Assembly: GCA_001600355.1 (NCBI GenBank)
Contig: BCJU01000003.1
Span: 2,918,519-2,982,518, forward strand
Direction of reading: 5' to 3'
Length of the DNA: 64,000 nucleotides
Source: Meira nashicola
Taxonomy: Eukaryota; Basidiomycota; Exobasidiomycetes; Exobasidiales; Brachybasidiaceae
The notes under the pieces were generated by a model. It saw nothing but the letters and a program-made list of their open reading frames with translations, had not been told where the DNA came from and made no database searches. A program made the translations under genes and the position numbers. Within the stretch, counting starts at the first letter, position 1, and each line of letters begins with the position of its first letter. This document shows positions 22,101 to 31,452 of the stretch, one piece after another.

Positions 22101-23142
22101 AAATAGCAAGAGATGTCGTCAAAAGGTTACTTGTGCAAAGAGCGAATTTAAACTTTTCCGCAAAAGACTGATCTGCCAGCTGTTCCGTACCATCTTGTTT
22201 TTTCTCTGGAACAGATTTCAACCTTTGCTTTTCATGTTTTTCAGTATTCCGCAGAACATTCAAAGTGCTTAGGACTGCAATCAAGAGTGGATAGAACACT
22301 TGACTCCAAAGCATATAGAATGCTTTTGCAATCTCTGATACGAATGAGATACTTGATTGCATCATACCTCTTAGCCTACCCGACTTTTGTGCGCTAGGTG
22401 AAAGATCAATAGAAGGTGAAATTGCATTCTGTGTTTCCTTCTTGCTCGTTGTGTATGAAGACCGATTGGACCTGGGAGGCCTTTGTGGTTTTTGTTGTTC
22501 GGAATTCGTGGAGAGTGTTCTTGATGATCGAGAAGAGCTATAATCGCTATTGGTTGTCATTCCTGAGGATCGTACACCAATGACGATTGTAGGACCTTCA
22601 CCTGCTCTTTGTATTTGTTTACTAGATTTTCTCTTTACACTTGAAGAACCATTAGAAGTTATAGAAGATGTTGAAGCTCTAGTAATTGCTGAAGGGCGCG
22701 AAGATTTGATCGGATGGCCGTTATTTGCTGTTCTTTCGGTTTGTTGATGAATTGCATAATCTCGTGGAATTAAGTTTGCGGATGTTGATGCGATTGATGA
22801 ACGTGCAGAAGCAGCAGCAGCAGTAGAGGCGGCAATATCTTGTTGATTTGCTAATGCTAATTCTTCTCCTAATGACATAAAGTTAGAAGGCGGTCTTTGT
22901 GAAATGATTGGGGATGGACCATTGGTATAATATTCGGCTATGCTTGGCGTTGGAGGTGCTTCACTTGCATCAGTCTCAAAATGTTTCGTATTTGGATTCG
23001 TCATTACGGATGCCGCTGAAGATCGTTTTGAACTTCTTGTTGAAGATGCTAAAGAAGCAGGTCTAGGCGGAGGCGTAGGCATTTTAGATGTAAGTTGTGA
23101 AATGCTTTCATCTAGCAGCATCTCTTCGTGTCTTGCACTCAT
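19126..23142 (-). CDS. Vezatin/Inp2-like membrane protein (putative myosin-binding)
   Basis: 1338 residues in one exon. Long Ser/Thr/Pro-rich, probably disordered N-terminal ~265 residues. Then hydrophobic segments around 275-300 (AFYMLWSQVFYPLLIAVLSTL) and 405-460 (LLKSCALAVVLSIPF, STLLLTSIMWGMVAVFGVSSL) form a membrane hairpin. Directly after it comes VKLIKACKSFDVECNKAL and QETELISRGYKISHPLPP (~517-535), which matches the conserved QETExISRG box of the vezatin domain (shared by animal vezatin and the yeast peroxisomal myosin receptor Inp2). A second helical part (SLKESFEQMHTIRRRALCSLL) and low-complexity serine-rich stretches follow. I infer a membrane receptor for a class V or VII myosin, possibly on peroxisomes. 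The rest of the protein is not recognisable. Confidence 0.6.
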   Translation of the reverse strand: MSARHEEMLLDESISQLTSKMPTPPPRPASLASSTRSSKRSSAASVMTNPNTKHFETDASEAPPTPSIAEYYTNGPSPIISQRPPSNFMSLGEELALANQQDIAASTAAAASARSSIASTSANLIPRDYAIHQQTERTANNGHPIKSSRPSAITRASTSSITSNGSSSVKRKSSKQIQRAGEGPTIVIGVRSSGMTTNSDYSSSRSSRTLSTNSEQQKPQRPPRSNRSSYTTSKKETQNAISPSIDLSPSAQKSGRLRGMMQSSISFVSEIAKAFYMLWSQVFYPLLIAVLSTLNVLRNTEKHEKQRLKSVPEKKQDGTEQLADQSFAEKFKFALCTSNLLTTSLAISSYDSPVPEIKKDEKGGKGEELPNPTSTIDFRQIQGAISEGDLEPIAVASSSSSQIRISRGAQTLLKSCALAVVLSIPFSSSKDVWMRSTLLLTSIMWGMVAVFGVSSLTSITYEISHTPSGSYRPSLYDINASEDHLGEGINDQRRRQIKEGMQNRLVKLIKACKSFDVECNKALAAIQETELISRGYKISHPLPPISRIELSNTKAPSSPPRLRNGSLNGLPVGSRASFTARHLNANNVSTNENVPLEPIRMAKLRKSLANAFEDVNSTMKEATSTLKPLVDQTEMNLLRDMYELDTNTNRRSGSFLVDTNDSTVQRTSWNSRGMVTSDTTRPPSSLTNEDQQSSPRTPQNRDSLLDNSLLDRSSSLRKRESGMWDTPPSLSGSVTNSTVGVRSGSRLSYISDKSPTTVTSFTGPNQNGALKRLSYSSNGSLSGGVGTGFNGASPFRTALQPTSRTGSGHNKRQGSVQLTLNGASDDSRSVSPLPLSGILHAPVSPNAIASVDSQKIISLKESFEQMHTIRRRALCSLLALDFSLNDAVQIETSSIKSTRQYWSHIGRILNGISDCLFGLSENVKADLQKEISISKENGQKAEDLLNDAPKRDSSGHLIDYSGFQDRLIAMGDSLRSVQIKMRLCADDLQMRGSAPLHGDTSEENSSITSGSERRASTSTELMFGTIRDDLLQLSAEWEAASKIMRVHGLAQADNAVNTSVDSTGASSTSSSLTNTGNSSNTTAGTLLLESPQEAEEDAMREWIKNQKAHLANDVSLETVAIEAGIKYMLEHGSKAQKEDELSSLLLRSTSPQDLPLPGVETVYEDVALPAAKKQPSNLSREERIRLMKEQRNNDAQQLAMHASQRTSGGVEMTNGMMNELRSVMKNRRSAIIDGKLQLKSDVRSNVDDEPSSSERSISPAMNVMQSSYSGDTSSLRGELTKSNQIQNTTGTQLQRRSARSGSSNGRPSLSSPPSRKESLTPSPISEYQQGFAYGSQRQ

Positions 23143-24804
23143 GATAATTGTCTATTTAAAACGATCATCAAGACCGATTCGACTTAACGAACAAAAAAAA
23201 AGGATGGATGTCGGAATTTCTTTTTGCGATCTTTGGGTAAATCCGGCAAAACAATCTAATCGATTCTCCGTACTTTTGGTTTTTTTTTGATAAGAACGGA
23301 AAAGGAATGTGTGAACCGAGCCTCGCGCGGAGTGGATGGCGTAAAATCAAAATGCGATCAAAGCGTTCCCCCGCTTGATGACGCCTATTCTTGTTTGATG
23401 GATGAAAAAAAATAAGAATTGAAATTAGACGGGGACCTCCTTTCGATCAAAGCAAAAGGAAAAGTTAACTTTCTTTCACGAAGAGCTAATGAGTGAACCC
23501 CTTCTTTTTACAGAAGTTGAAAGAGAGAGTTTGATGAGATTGAAGATGACAAAAAGATTGATCGAAATTCTTTTCTAATATGAGCGCCAATAATTGATGA
23601 GCTCGCAAACTTTAACGGGCAGCAATCGTGAATAAAATATATGCTGCATGCACGTATGTCGGAATCAACATTTACACACGGTTAGTCATTTATGGCAAGT
23701 GGACAGTCTATGGAAAAAGGGAAGTGTTGCGCGCTTCTGCTGCTTGACGCAAACAACAAACACGACTAAAACTATATTTATTAAAATCTTGCATGCATGC
23801 AAACACACGCACACACGCACACGAAAACACACTTGTACAAAACATTGCTTGGCTGAGAAAAAGTAGGTGGATTTGAAAAGAAAGAAAAAGGGGGGTACAT
23901 GTGTACACAATGAGCTCTTCTTCCCTACTTTTCTTTTTTTTCCAGAACAACACACCATTTTGATTGACATTTTTCTATAATTTTCACCACTGCCTCATTC
24001 TTCATTGGTGAGGGGACGATTGCTGTGGCATAATTAAAGTTCTTAACAATGTGTTTTTGCAGATCAGAGCGATATACTGCTGCATTTACATAACCTTATT
24101 ATTGCTTTTACCATGACGGCGGCGGCGGCGCTCGGATGAGGAATAACTTCATTTCGGAGTTTTAATTTAGGTAGCAGGGATCCGCATAATTGTGCTCATG
24201 AGCTAAAAAGTTTAAAACACATACGTATGTTATTGATGGCCAAAGTTTTTCATCGTGATCATATTTGGCACACCTTATTTTGATGTCATCGGTAAAGCGG
24301 TCCGCTCAACTAGGGCGCTGCGCTTTATTCATACCTCAAAGCACGCCATTTGATGAGGACGGAACAGTAAGAGCTGTCAGGTATTGATTAATACTGATTG
24401 TTCTATCGTGTTCTCATTATGCTTCCGAATATGATGACTTTAACGAATGAATAGATAGGCGTAATGTAACCTTGCTCAATTTTCAAAAGCCGTAATAGGC
24501 AAAGTCATTAATCAAACCACATAAGCAGTATAAATCTTTAGGTAGTTCTTTGCAAAATGAAAGGCCCTCCGCCTTTTTTTTCACAAATTAACGCCAATTT
24601 AAGCCCCCTCACGCCGGACGGGTGGCTTCATTTTGTACGTTTTCCATTTTTGTACAATTTTTTTTGCCCTTGCCGCCTTTTATGGAGTACGCTTCAGAAT
24701 GAATGCATTTAAAAAGCGGTCAAAAGGATTCCATTTTTGAGTTTTCCTTATTCTCAAGTAACTCCTTCTTCTCTTTCAACAACAACAACCTTAACCTCAA
24801 CAAG
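23143..24804. other. Large intergenic region (1.66 kb)
   Basis: No supportable gene. Contains a CA-rich microsatellite at about 23802-23831, a GGC triplet run (~24118-24131), several homopolymer T tracts, and a pyrimidine/A-rich leader just before the small secreted gene at 24805. Frames over the CA repeat are low-complexity artefacts. Confidence 0.6.
23802..23831. repeat. CA-rich microsatellite
   Basis: Imperfect (CA)n/(CACG)n tract: ACACACGCACACACGCACAC and neighbours. Confidence 0.7.
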
Positions 24805-25267
24805 ATGTTCAAGAATGTACTCTCAATTCTTACTCTTTTCTCTTCGATTTATCTATTGATGATGACAGTTCATTGTTTGCCTAACGTAAGTCGGAGATGA
24901 GTTTCAAAGTATTGCATTCCTTGTGACCTTTCTGACTTTTTTTTTTATCATCCCATTCTTTTTTCAGGCTACGAAGCCTTTATCAATCAAGCGCGGTGAA
25001 CAAGGTAGTAATAGCGGTATTCTAAAGAGAGAAACCGGATCCGAATTGAATAAACGATCCTTGGTCAACAAGTTCCGCAAAAGGACCGATCCAAAAAACT
25101 ATAATCAGATGCTAAGTAGTGCACCGGCACCTCAATCAAACCCGTATTGGAAGCCATCATCAGAGCCTTATTGGAAGCCATCATCAGAACCTTATTGGAA
25201 ACCGACAAAACGTGATAAAAATAGTCCTTTGTATGGTCAAATGTTGTCTGTTGAAATTGGGAAGTAG
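24805..25267 (+). CDS. Secreted Kex2-processed repeat peptide precursor (PYWKPSS repeats)
   Basis: Exon 1 24805-24885 (27 codons: MFKNVLSILTLFSSIYLLMM then TVHCLPN, a signal peptide), intron 24886-24967 (GTAAGT...TTTCAG, phase 0, 82 bases), exon 2 24968-25267; 126 residues in all. The mature part has five dibasic sites (SIKR, ILKR, NKR, FRKR, TKR). Between the last two lies a peptide with three tandem copies of PYWKPSSE/PYWKPTKR. Related runs NYNQMLS and LYGQMLS flank the repeats. No cysteine after the signal peptide. The design, a signal peptide plus KR-separated repeats, is that of kexin-processed secreted peptides such as smut repellent-type proteins and pheromone precursors. The peptide's activity is unknown. 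Confidence 0.75.
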
Positions 25268-25961
25268 ATGTTTCGGGATCCATAAAACGTTCAAATGAAG
25301 AAAAAGAGGAGAGCAAAAAGCAAGACTTTGATTCACGTTTCTCTCCAGATGTTCCGCTTAACATTTGAACCTTGTTTACTGTACCTTTCCTTCGTCCCTG
25401 CGTCGGAGTATTTTCATTTTTCAATTTTCTCTTGGTTTTGATAATAATTATGAATTTCAACAAATTTTTTTGCCTTTAGACACCAATGTTCAAAACAGGG
25501 GCTGAGAGCACTTCTCTTTTTTTTTGATCTTGACGGGGATTCAAAGATTTACTTGGCTATTAGGGGCAAACTCGGGTAGCATTTGACTTGATTGGCCCCT
25601 ATGCTGCGTCGGGACTTATACCTCACTCACTTCTTAGTTTGGTTGAAAGGGCAAAGTATAATTTGACTTTAGCCAATAATCTTCTTATTACTTAAAAGAC
25701 TTTGAATGGCGTTGAAAGAATCTTTTTACGGCCCTTATATATTAGCCGAAGATATCGTTTCTTTCTGGCTAAAAAGTATAATCGGGGATCAGTGTTAATA
25801 CTAAGTAAAATGATGGCAGTACTACTCGGGGTGATTGTTATACAATGGTAAGGATCTGACTGACATTGTAAAAGACATAAATAGACTTGATTTCTAACTT
25901 GTTTTAAGGTGAAAAGCCATCAGTAAGTAACATCAACTCATTGAGTAACATCAAATTAGAG
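25268..25961. other. Intergenic region with possible first exon of the next gene
   Basis: Mostly AT-rich, with TATAAT-like runs near 25660 and 25780. The end carries an imperfect repeat of AGTAACATCAA (25926 and 25944). An ATG at 25845 followed at once by GTAAGG could be a one-codon coding exon for the gene at 25962; see there. Confidence 0.4.
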
Positions 25962-26399
25962 ACAATCTCTACTTTTATTATCGCTTTAAGCGTTTTAACT
26001 TATTTATTTGAAGTAGCAATTGCATCTCCTATTCCAACAACTGGCGGTAGTCGTCATGGCTCACTTATACGTTCAAGTTCAGGTCCTGCTAGTTTATCTA
26101 GTCAAACACACTCTAGTCGTCCTAGCTCACCTGTACAAAGGCAAGCTACTCCTATGGCACCAGAATCACCTAAAACTAGGAAAGAGTGGCACCATGAAAG
26201 AGCAGGAAGATGGGAAGAGCATAATAATGATACAGCAAAAACGGCTAGAGACCACGGTAGAAATGCGTTACAGTCTGCACGTCAAGGTGATTATAAGAAA
26301 GCGGCAGTAAATTTAGGCGATGCTTGTCTTATGGGAATGATTTGTGGTATTGGACATATTACTAAAGCCGTTCATACGCAAAAGGCTAACAAACCCTGA
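25962..26399 (+). CDS. Small secreted protein candidate, start uncertain
   Basis: The open frame reads TISTFIIALSVLTYLFEVAI then ASPIPTTGG, a convincing signal peptide, followed by a Ser/Pro/Thr-rich part and a charged, possibly helical C-terminal half (KEWHHERAGRWEEHNNDTAK, GRNALQSARQGDYKKAAVNL), ending CLMGMICGIGHITKAVHTQK. The frame has no ATG before the signal peptide; it opens after a stop at 25905 and an in-frame TTG is at 25941. One solution is ATG at 25845-25847 joined to 25962 across an intron starting GTAAGG, giving MTISTFIIALS. Other 3' sites upstream cannot be excluded. No KR sites, unlike its neighbours. Function unknown. Confidence 0.5.
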   Translation, partial: TISTFIIALSVLTYLFEVAIASPIPTTGGSRHGSLIRSSSGPASLSSQTHSSRPSSPVQRQATPMAPESPKTRKEWHHERAGRWEEHNNDTAKTARDHGRNALQSARQGDYKKAAVNLGDACLMGMICGIGHITKAVHTQKANKP

Positions 26400-27373
26400 T
26401 CTGTAACCATTACATTTATTTCTTTGATTTCTCTTATTTCTTTTATCTGTTTTATTTTTTTATGTACATCTCTCATTCTTTTTTCGAATCAATATTTTGA
26501 TAATGTCTGAAGTGTAATAAATCGTGCTGAGCTATAAGTGTAACAATTAATCAAGTATACACCACGAAGCGTATAATTCTCATGTCTTAGAGATTTATGA
26601 TTCAAGACACAATAACGGAAGTTTTATTATGCTTTCGTTGTCGATTCTGGAGTCAGACGTATTAGCAGTTTTGTACATGATCATAAAGCCAAAAGAATTG
26701 TACTTTTTAGTCTTTTCTCTTATCATCTTTCTTTCTGCTCTTTATTTTTGTTTTCTTACGTTTCTGTTTTTAGCAATTTTGAATTTTGATCATCAAATTA
26801 AGATTTCCTACACGAATAAGCAAATTATCAACCGCTGCGTATTTCGACGATCATGAAAGTCAAATTAGTTTTATTTCCGTGTCTTCTTGTTTAAGGCTAT
26901 TTTCATAATAAAGGTCATTTGCAAAGAATCTGAGATTTATATTCAGATTTAAGCGGTTGCCGAAGAACTATAAAAAAGCAACGTACGGCTTTCCGCGTTT
27001 ATGCAAAATACTATTTTTGTTCATTAACCGTCAAAAATTCTGACTAAACTTAAGAATAAGATCAATTATTAAGCTTTATTTAGATTCAAAAGGGTTGACC
27101 GAGATAGCTTTTTATATTCTAGCGGCTACCATTTTGTTTGTTTAAAGTGTTATTGTACCAATTTAACCAGATCACTGTAAGGATGAAATTGTTTGATCTT
27201 CAGATTAAGTTGCTATAGCGAAATCTTTATTGTAAGTTCGAATTGCAAACAAAAAAAGGTTAAATAGAGGGACTTTTGTACAAGATTCTTCTCCTTTTTC
27301 TCCATCTCAATTCTCTCACTATCTCCTACCAACCAAATCAACAACCTAACAAATAAACATTCAATAATCAAAA
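26400..27373. other. AT-rich intergenic region (0.97 kb)
   Basis: No supportable gene. A 75-codon hydrophobic frame at 26629-26856 is AT-driven and has no intron/signal-peptide structure like its neighbours. A C/A-rich leader (27300-27373) precedes the next start. Confidence 0.5.
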
Positions 27374-28360
27374 ATGAAGGCTTTTGCAACTTTAAACTTC
27401 TTTTTCACGCTGGTGTTGGCCATGTCCTTCTTTACATTCACAGTAAATTGTGCTGCATTTGTGAGTATCATTTGTTTATAATTCTGTGGCAGTAATGACC
27501 ACTTACACTTTATCAATTCTTTTTTTCTAAAAAAACCACAGGAAATTCGTGATAATAAATCCAAAAACACTTATAAGTGCCCTGCTGGAAAACTTTGTAA
27601 GCGAATGAACGATGAATCGGAGTCAGTCAAACTTATCGAACGTGATGATAGAAAACACAAGCCTCTTTTACCCGAAAAACGTGAAGGAGTTTTAGTCAAT
27701 TCGATCAATTGCGGTCATGGAAGACTTTGTAAACGTATGAACGATGAATCGGATTTAATCAAAGTTATCGAACGTGATGATAAAATATACAAAACTGCTT
27801 CGCTCGAACATTTGAAACGTGAAGGAATTTCACTTGATGAATCAAGTTGTGGTCACGGAAGACTTTGCAAACGTACGAACGATGAAACGCAATCAGTCAA
27901 AATTAACGAACGTGATGATAAAAAATACAAAAACACTTTGCCCGGAAATTTAAAACGTAACGATGAATCGGATTCACTCAAGCTTGTCGACGGACGTGGT
28001 GATAAAATTTACAAATTACCCCAAAAACGTGATGATGCAAAACATAAACCACTTTTGCCCCAAAAACGTGAAGGAATTTTACTTGATTCATTAAGTTGCG
28101 GTCATGGTAGACTTTGTAAGCGTATGAACGATGAATCGGATTCAATCAAAGTTATCGAACGTGATTCAATCATTCCAAAGCCAGATTGTGCAAGTCATCT
28201 TTGCAAGAAACGTTCTCTTAATGAAGGTGAAACTATACTTGAAGAGAAGAAACGTGATTCATTCATTCCTAAACCAGATTGCAGTGGACACTTGTGCAAG
28301 AGACGTTCTATTCTCAAAGAAAATAAAGCAACGTATGACGCCATTGATCATGCCGATTGA
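27374..28360 (+). CDS. Secreted Kex2-processed multi-peptide precursor with Cys-loop repeats (CGHGRLCKR)
   Basis: Exon 1 27374-27460 (29 codons, signal peptide MKAFATLNFFFTLVLAMSFF), intron 27461-27541 (GTGAGT...CCACAG, phase 0), exon 2 27542-28360; 301 residues. About twelve KR sites cut the mature part into two alternating peptide types. One, starting EGVLVNS/EGISLDE/EGILLDS, ends in CGHGRLC-KR (three near-identical copies). The other starts MNDES or TNDET and carries VIERDD. The first peptide ends CPAGKLC-KR, and the last two Cys peptides share IIPKPDC or FIPKPDC and end CASHLC-KKR and CSGHLC-KRR. Each Cys pair encloses 4-5 residues immediately before the cleavage site, so small disulfide loops at peptide C-termini are likely. 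Comparable precursor designs occur in fungal RiPPs and signalling peptides, but no modifying enzyme is seen nearby. Confidence 0.85.
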
Positions 28361-28969
28361 ACGGGTCGTGATTGCCTTAAATGATTTTTTATCATGCAAC
28401 TTACTCATATAACAAAAAGATGTGCTGGTATATTTCTTTTATTTAAATTTCAACGTCTTCCACTCAAAGTTCTCATAGTCCAATGACTTCAACTTTTTAT
28501 CTTTTTGTCTTTAATACTTATTATGTATCCAACATCATAATTACAATAAATCAAATTTTAATACTTTACCAAAGAAAAAGACGGACTACCAGTAGAGATG
28601 CTACAGATGTTGGGCTGAATATTGAGCGATAATCGAAATCGCAAGTGAAGAAGGAAACAATCAGATTAGAAATACGCAGTCCGCTTTTGCGTTTACCGTT
28701 GACCGTAATAATTAGCCCAAAGCCCTCTATGATAAGCAATTCCATCCTTCATGTGCCTAATACATTTTAAGTCTATGTACAAATACCCTTTCTTACCATA
28801 TCTTATCATTATTAAACTTAAGCTACTCTCAATTCAGAAACTTATTCTATTATTTTCTTCATCACTTCTTCAACTTATCTTGTGAACATAAATTTCAAGA
28901 TTAATATACAAAATTTATAAAGTATTCGTGACTGTATGATACATTGTGCTTCTTCATTGGTGATTTTTA
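28361..28969. other. Intergenic region between convergent genes
   Basis: About 610 bases of AT-rich 3' flanks of the peptide precursor (plus) and the 7-TM gene (minus); nothing supportable inside. Confidence 0.5.
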
Positions 28970-30799
28970 TCAAGTTGTGTGTCTGCTATTCAGATCTGTA
29001 TATTCTTCTAAACGATCTAATCGATCCAAGTTATCACATGATAAGAGAACACTTCCACGATCAAGTCTTTTAGATTTATTTTGAGGAACGTCATCAGCAT
29101 CTATGCTAAAGTATGATAAACCAATACTTTCCATTGCAACTGCTTCTTTCGCATGATGATTTTGAACAGAATGAATTGAAGGTTGTAAGGTCGTACTCGG
29201 TGATAAGATTACTTGCATTGCAGTTAAATAACTATCTTCATTATCATTTTCTCTTTTATATAATTGTTGTTCTTGATCTTGCTTAATTTGAATTATACTT
29301 TCTGGAGTAGGATCAAAAATACGAGAAATGATTGAAAATGCAGCAGAAGTACCAAAAATAACACATGTCCAAGCAGAAACTAGATGTGTTTTTTCATATA
29401 ATTTACTTATTGCAATTGGACCTTTATTAACAACTGAAACGATTTCCATACTCCATAAAATTGAAATACTTGTAAAAATACTCAAAGCCATCAAGATGCT
29501 AAGATATAAAATCGTTAAACTGATCCAACATCGATGTGCATATTTATACCTCTCCATTCTTTCCTTTTGAGTACCTTGATGAATAGTTGTATGAAAAGTT
29601 GTAGGTGTAGAATTTTGTAATTCTGGAATCGTCGAACGAACAAATGTTTCTGCTGGTACTTCTGTCTTATCATCCGATTCGGATAAACGATGAAAAGGTG
29701 ATAATGAACGTGGATGATCGAAGTATGAATTCGCATTACCTATCATTTCTTGATCGTATGCATAAAATCTTAAACTGTCATGTCTTCTTTCCACTCTTGG
29801 AATGATGCCATCTTTTGAATTCCTTGAAAAGATTCGTTTAACTTTGCTTGGAATTTTGATCTTCTTCCAATATATCAAAGAATGCCAAGGTTTACTACTT
29901 TCTTGACACCTTTCTGAAGGTTGAAGTGAAAGATAATGTTGACGCATCTTTTGATAAAGTCTGACGGTTAATTGATATCCAACGATTGCATAGAATATCA
30001 ATAAGATAGAGGAAAGAATTGACCAAAATGCATACGAGATTCGATAAATTGTTGCTGCTTTTTTATGTCTATTCAAAGTTGTCATTGCCATTGCGAACAA
30101 TTCTTTACTTTCTTTTGCATTCAATTCGTTTTTCTTTATCAATTCATCATCAACAACTTTTAAAACACGTTGATGAAAATTATGATAAGTTTGAAGATTT
30201 TTTCTCAATGCTACTTCCGTACAAATTGCCAATGGAACTTGAATTACGCCAACGAGAAACGGTGAACCTAAACATAAAATGCTTAAAATTAAAGGTCTTG
30301 GAATGCATCTATGTAGTATTTTTGGAGAATCAAGAGATCCAATCGAAAAAAATGAACCCCAAGCAACGCATGAAATTGCACTTAATAATGGCCACCAACA
30401 TAAAATTTGCATAGTTGGTAATGCATTTTGAAGGATATCGTATTTCATCATATATGCAATAACTTCCATCGTACAAGTAAGTATCCAGCAAATGCCAAAA
30501 ATTGTAATACAAATCACAAAAGAAGTGATTGCATTTGGAACGATATATACTCCTTCTTGACGACGAATAAAACGAATGAACCAAACTTTCTTTTTTAAAA
30601 TTCGAACGATAAAGATTGGTAATCCGCATAAGATCAATAAAGCAATCCAAGCACAACTTGCAATCAATAAAATAAAATACGATTTTGGTAAATCAAACGT
30701 AAAAATTGAATGAACGAAATCGTCAAGTTGTAATAATGATTCGATGCTTCCTCCATCAAAATCGAGAAAGTCATCTATGATTTCTTGTGGTAATTTCAT
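28970..30799 (-). CDS. Seven-transmembrane protein of unknown family
   Basis: 609 residues from ATG 30799. Not recognised. Seven hydrophobic spans by eye: ~41-66 (YFILLIASCAWIALLILCGL), ~88-113, ~128-150, ~168-190, ~255-280 (FWSILSSILLIFYAIVGYQL), ~430-460 and ~478-498. A ~55-residue charged loop lies between spans 4 and 5 and a ~150-residue loop, rich in Ser/His/Arg, between spans 5 and 6; the C-terminal ~110 residues are polar and likely cytoplasmic. This matches the general look of orphan multi-pass proteins in basidiomycetes. A receptor role is possible but there is no diagnostic motif. It sits among the secreted-peptide genes, which is suggestive only. Confidence 0.7.
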   Translation of the reverse strand: MKLPQEIIDDFLDFDGGSIESLLQLDDFVHSIFTFDLPKSYFILLIASCAWIALLILCGLPIFIVRILKKKVWFIRFIRRQEGVYIVPNAITSFVICITIFGICWILTCTMEVIAYMMKYDILQNALPTMQILCWWPLLSAISCVAWGSFFSIGSLDSPKILHRCIPRPLILSILCLGSPFLVGVIQVPLAICTEVALRKNLQTYHNFHQRVLKVVDDELIKKNELNAKESKELFAMAMTTLNRHKKAATIYRISYAFWSILSSILLIFYAIVGYQLTVRLYQKMRQHYLSLQPSERCQESSKPWHSLIYWKKIKIPSKVKRIFSRNSKDGIIPRVERRHDSLRFYAYDQEMIGNANSYFDHPRSLSPFHRLSESDDKTEVPAETFVRSTIPELQNSTPTTFHTTIHQGTQKERMERYKYAHRCWISLTILYLSILMALSIFTSISILWSMEIVSVVNKGPIAISKLYEKTHLVSAWTCVIFGTSAAFSIISRIFDPTPESIIQIKQDQEQQLYKRENDNEDSYLTAMQVILSPSTTLQPSIHSVQNHHAKEAVAMESIGLSYFSIDADDVPQNKSKRLDRGSVLLSCDNLDRLDRLEEYTDLNSRHTT

Positions 30800-31452
30800 G
30801 ATGTTAATGTGAGAGAAAGAAGGCGATGGTGGACATTTTTATGGAGTAAAGAAAGATCCGCCTTTTTTATACGCCAATTGCTTACATGTCATAATGTTCG
30901 CTTATCTGGAGTCACGCCTTCTATGAAAGGCTCTCTTTTTCCGTCAAGACGGAGTCTAGAAGAATAATAAAAAAGTGTACCACATTTCCGATGTGAATTC
31001 AAATTCCGTAAATTCACCAAAAACGAGATACCTATGACACACTCTCCTTCATATTTTTGTGGGCGTTTCCAAATCTATTTACGTGTACATTCCGACGGTA
31101 ATGAAATTATGTATGCGCAACAAAGCCTTCCATTATATCCGTGACCCACAATTTATTTTTATAATGGCGCACTTCAAAAACAGATTCATACAAGATGATG
31201 GTGCTAAAGTGAGAGCAGAATTATTACACGTGCAGGATTCCCGAGGTAAAATTTCCAAAAGAGAAAAAAAAGTACGCGACGGCGCATTTTATTATATTTT
31301 TTTAGGTATTTATTTTGAACACAGACTCTGCATATACTCCGACAGATGAAACGCCCATAAGAAGTTTGTATACAGCATTTAGTAAAGAGAAGTTCCTATT
31401 CTTATCCTTATCATTCCTTCTTAAATTTGACGATCCGGTCATACCGTTAAGG
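30800..31452. other. Divergent upstream region, 7-TM gene / NOP12
   Basis: About 650 bases. The NOP12 reading frame is open upstream to 31315 but only from TTG; a 97-codon frame at 31059-31349 shows no family features. No supportable gene. Confidence 0.5.

Noticed and set aside
23686..23970. Reading frames of 81-94 codons over the CA-rich tract
   Set aside because: Low-complexity translation of a microsatellite; no signal, domain or splice support.
25065..25463. 132-codon minus-strand frame over the PYWKPSS gene
   Set aside because: Its repeats (NKALMMAS) are the antisense of the plus-strand repeats; the plus strand has signal peptide, splice sites and KR sites.
26629..26856. 75-codon hydrophobic frame
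   Set aside because: Phe/Leu/Ile-rich because of local T-rich DNA; no signal cleavage or second exon found.
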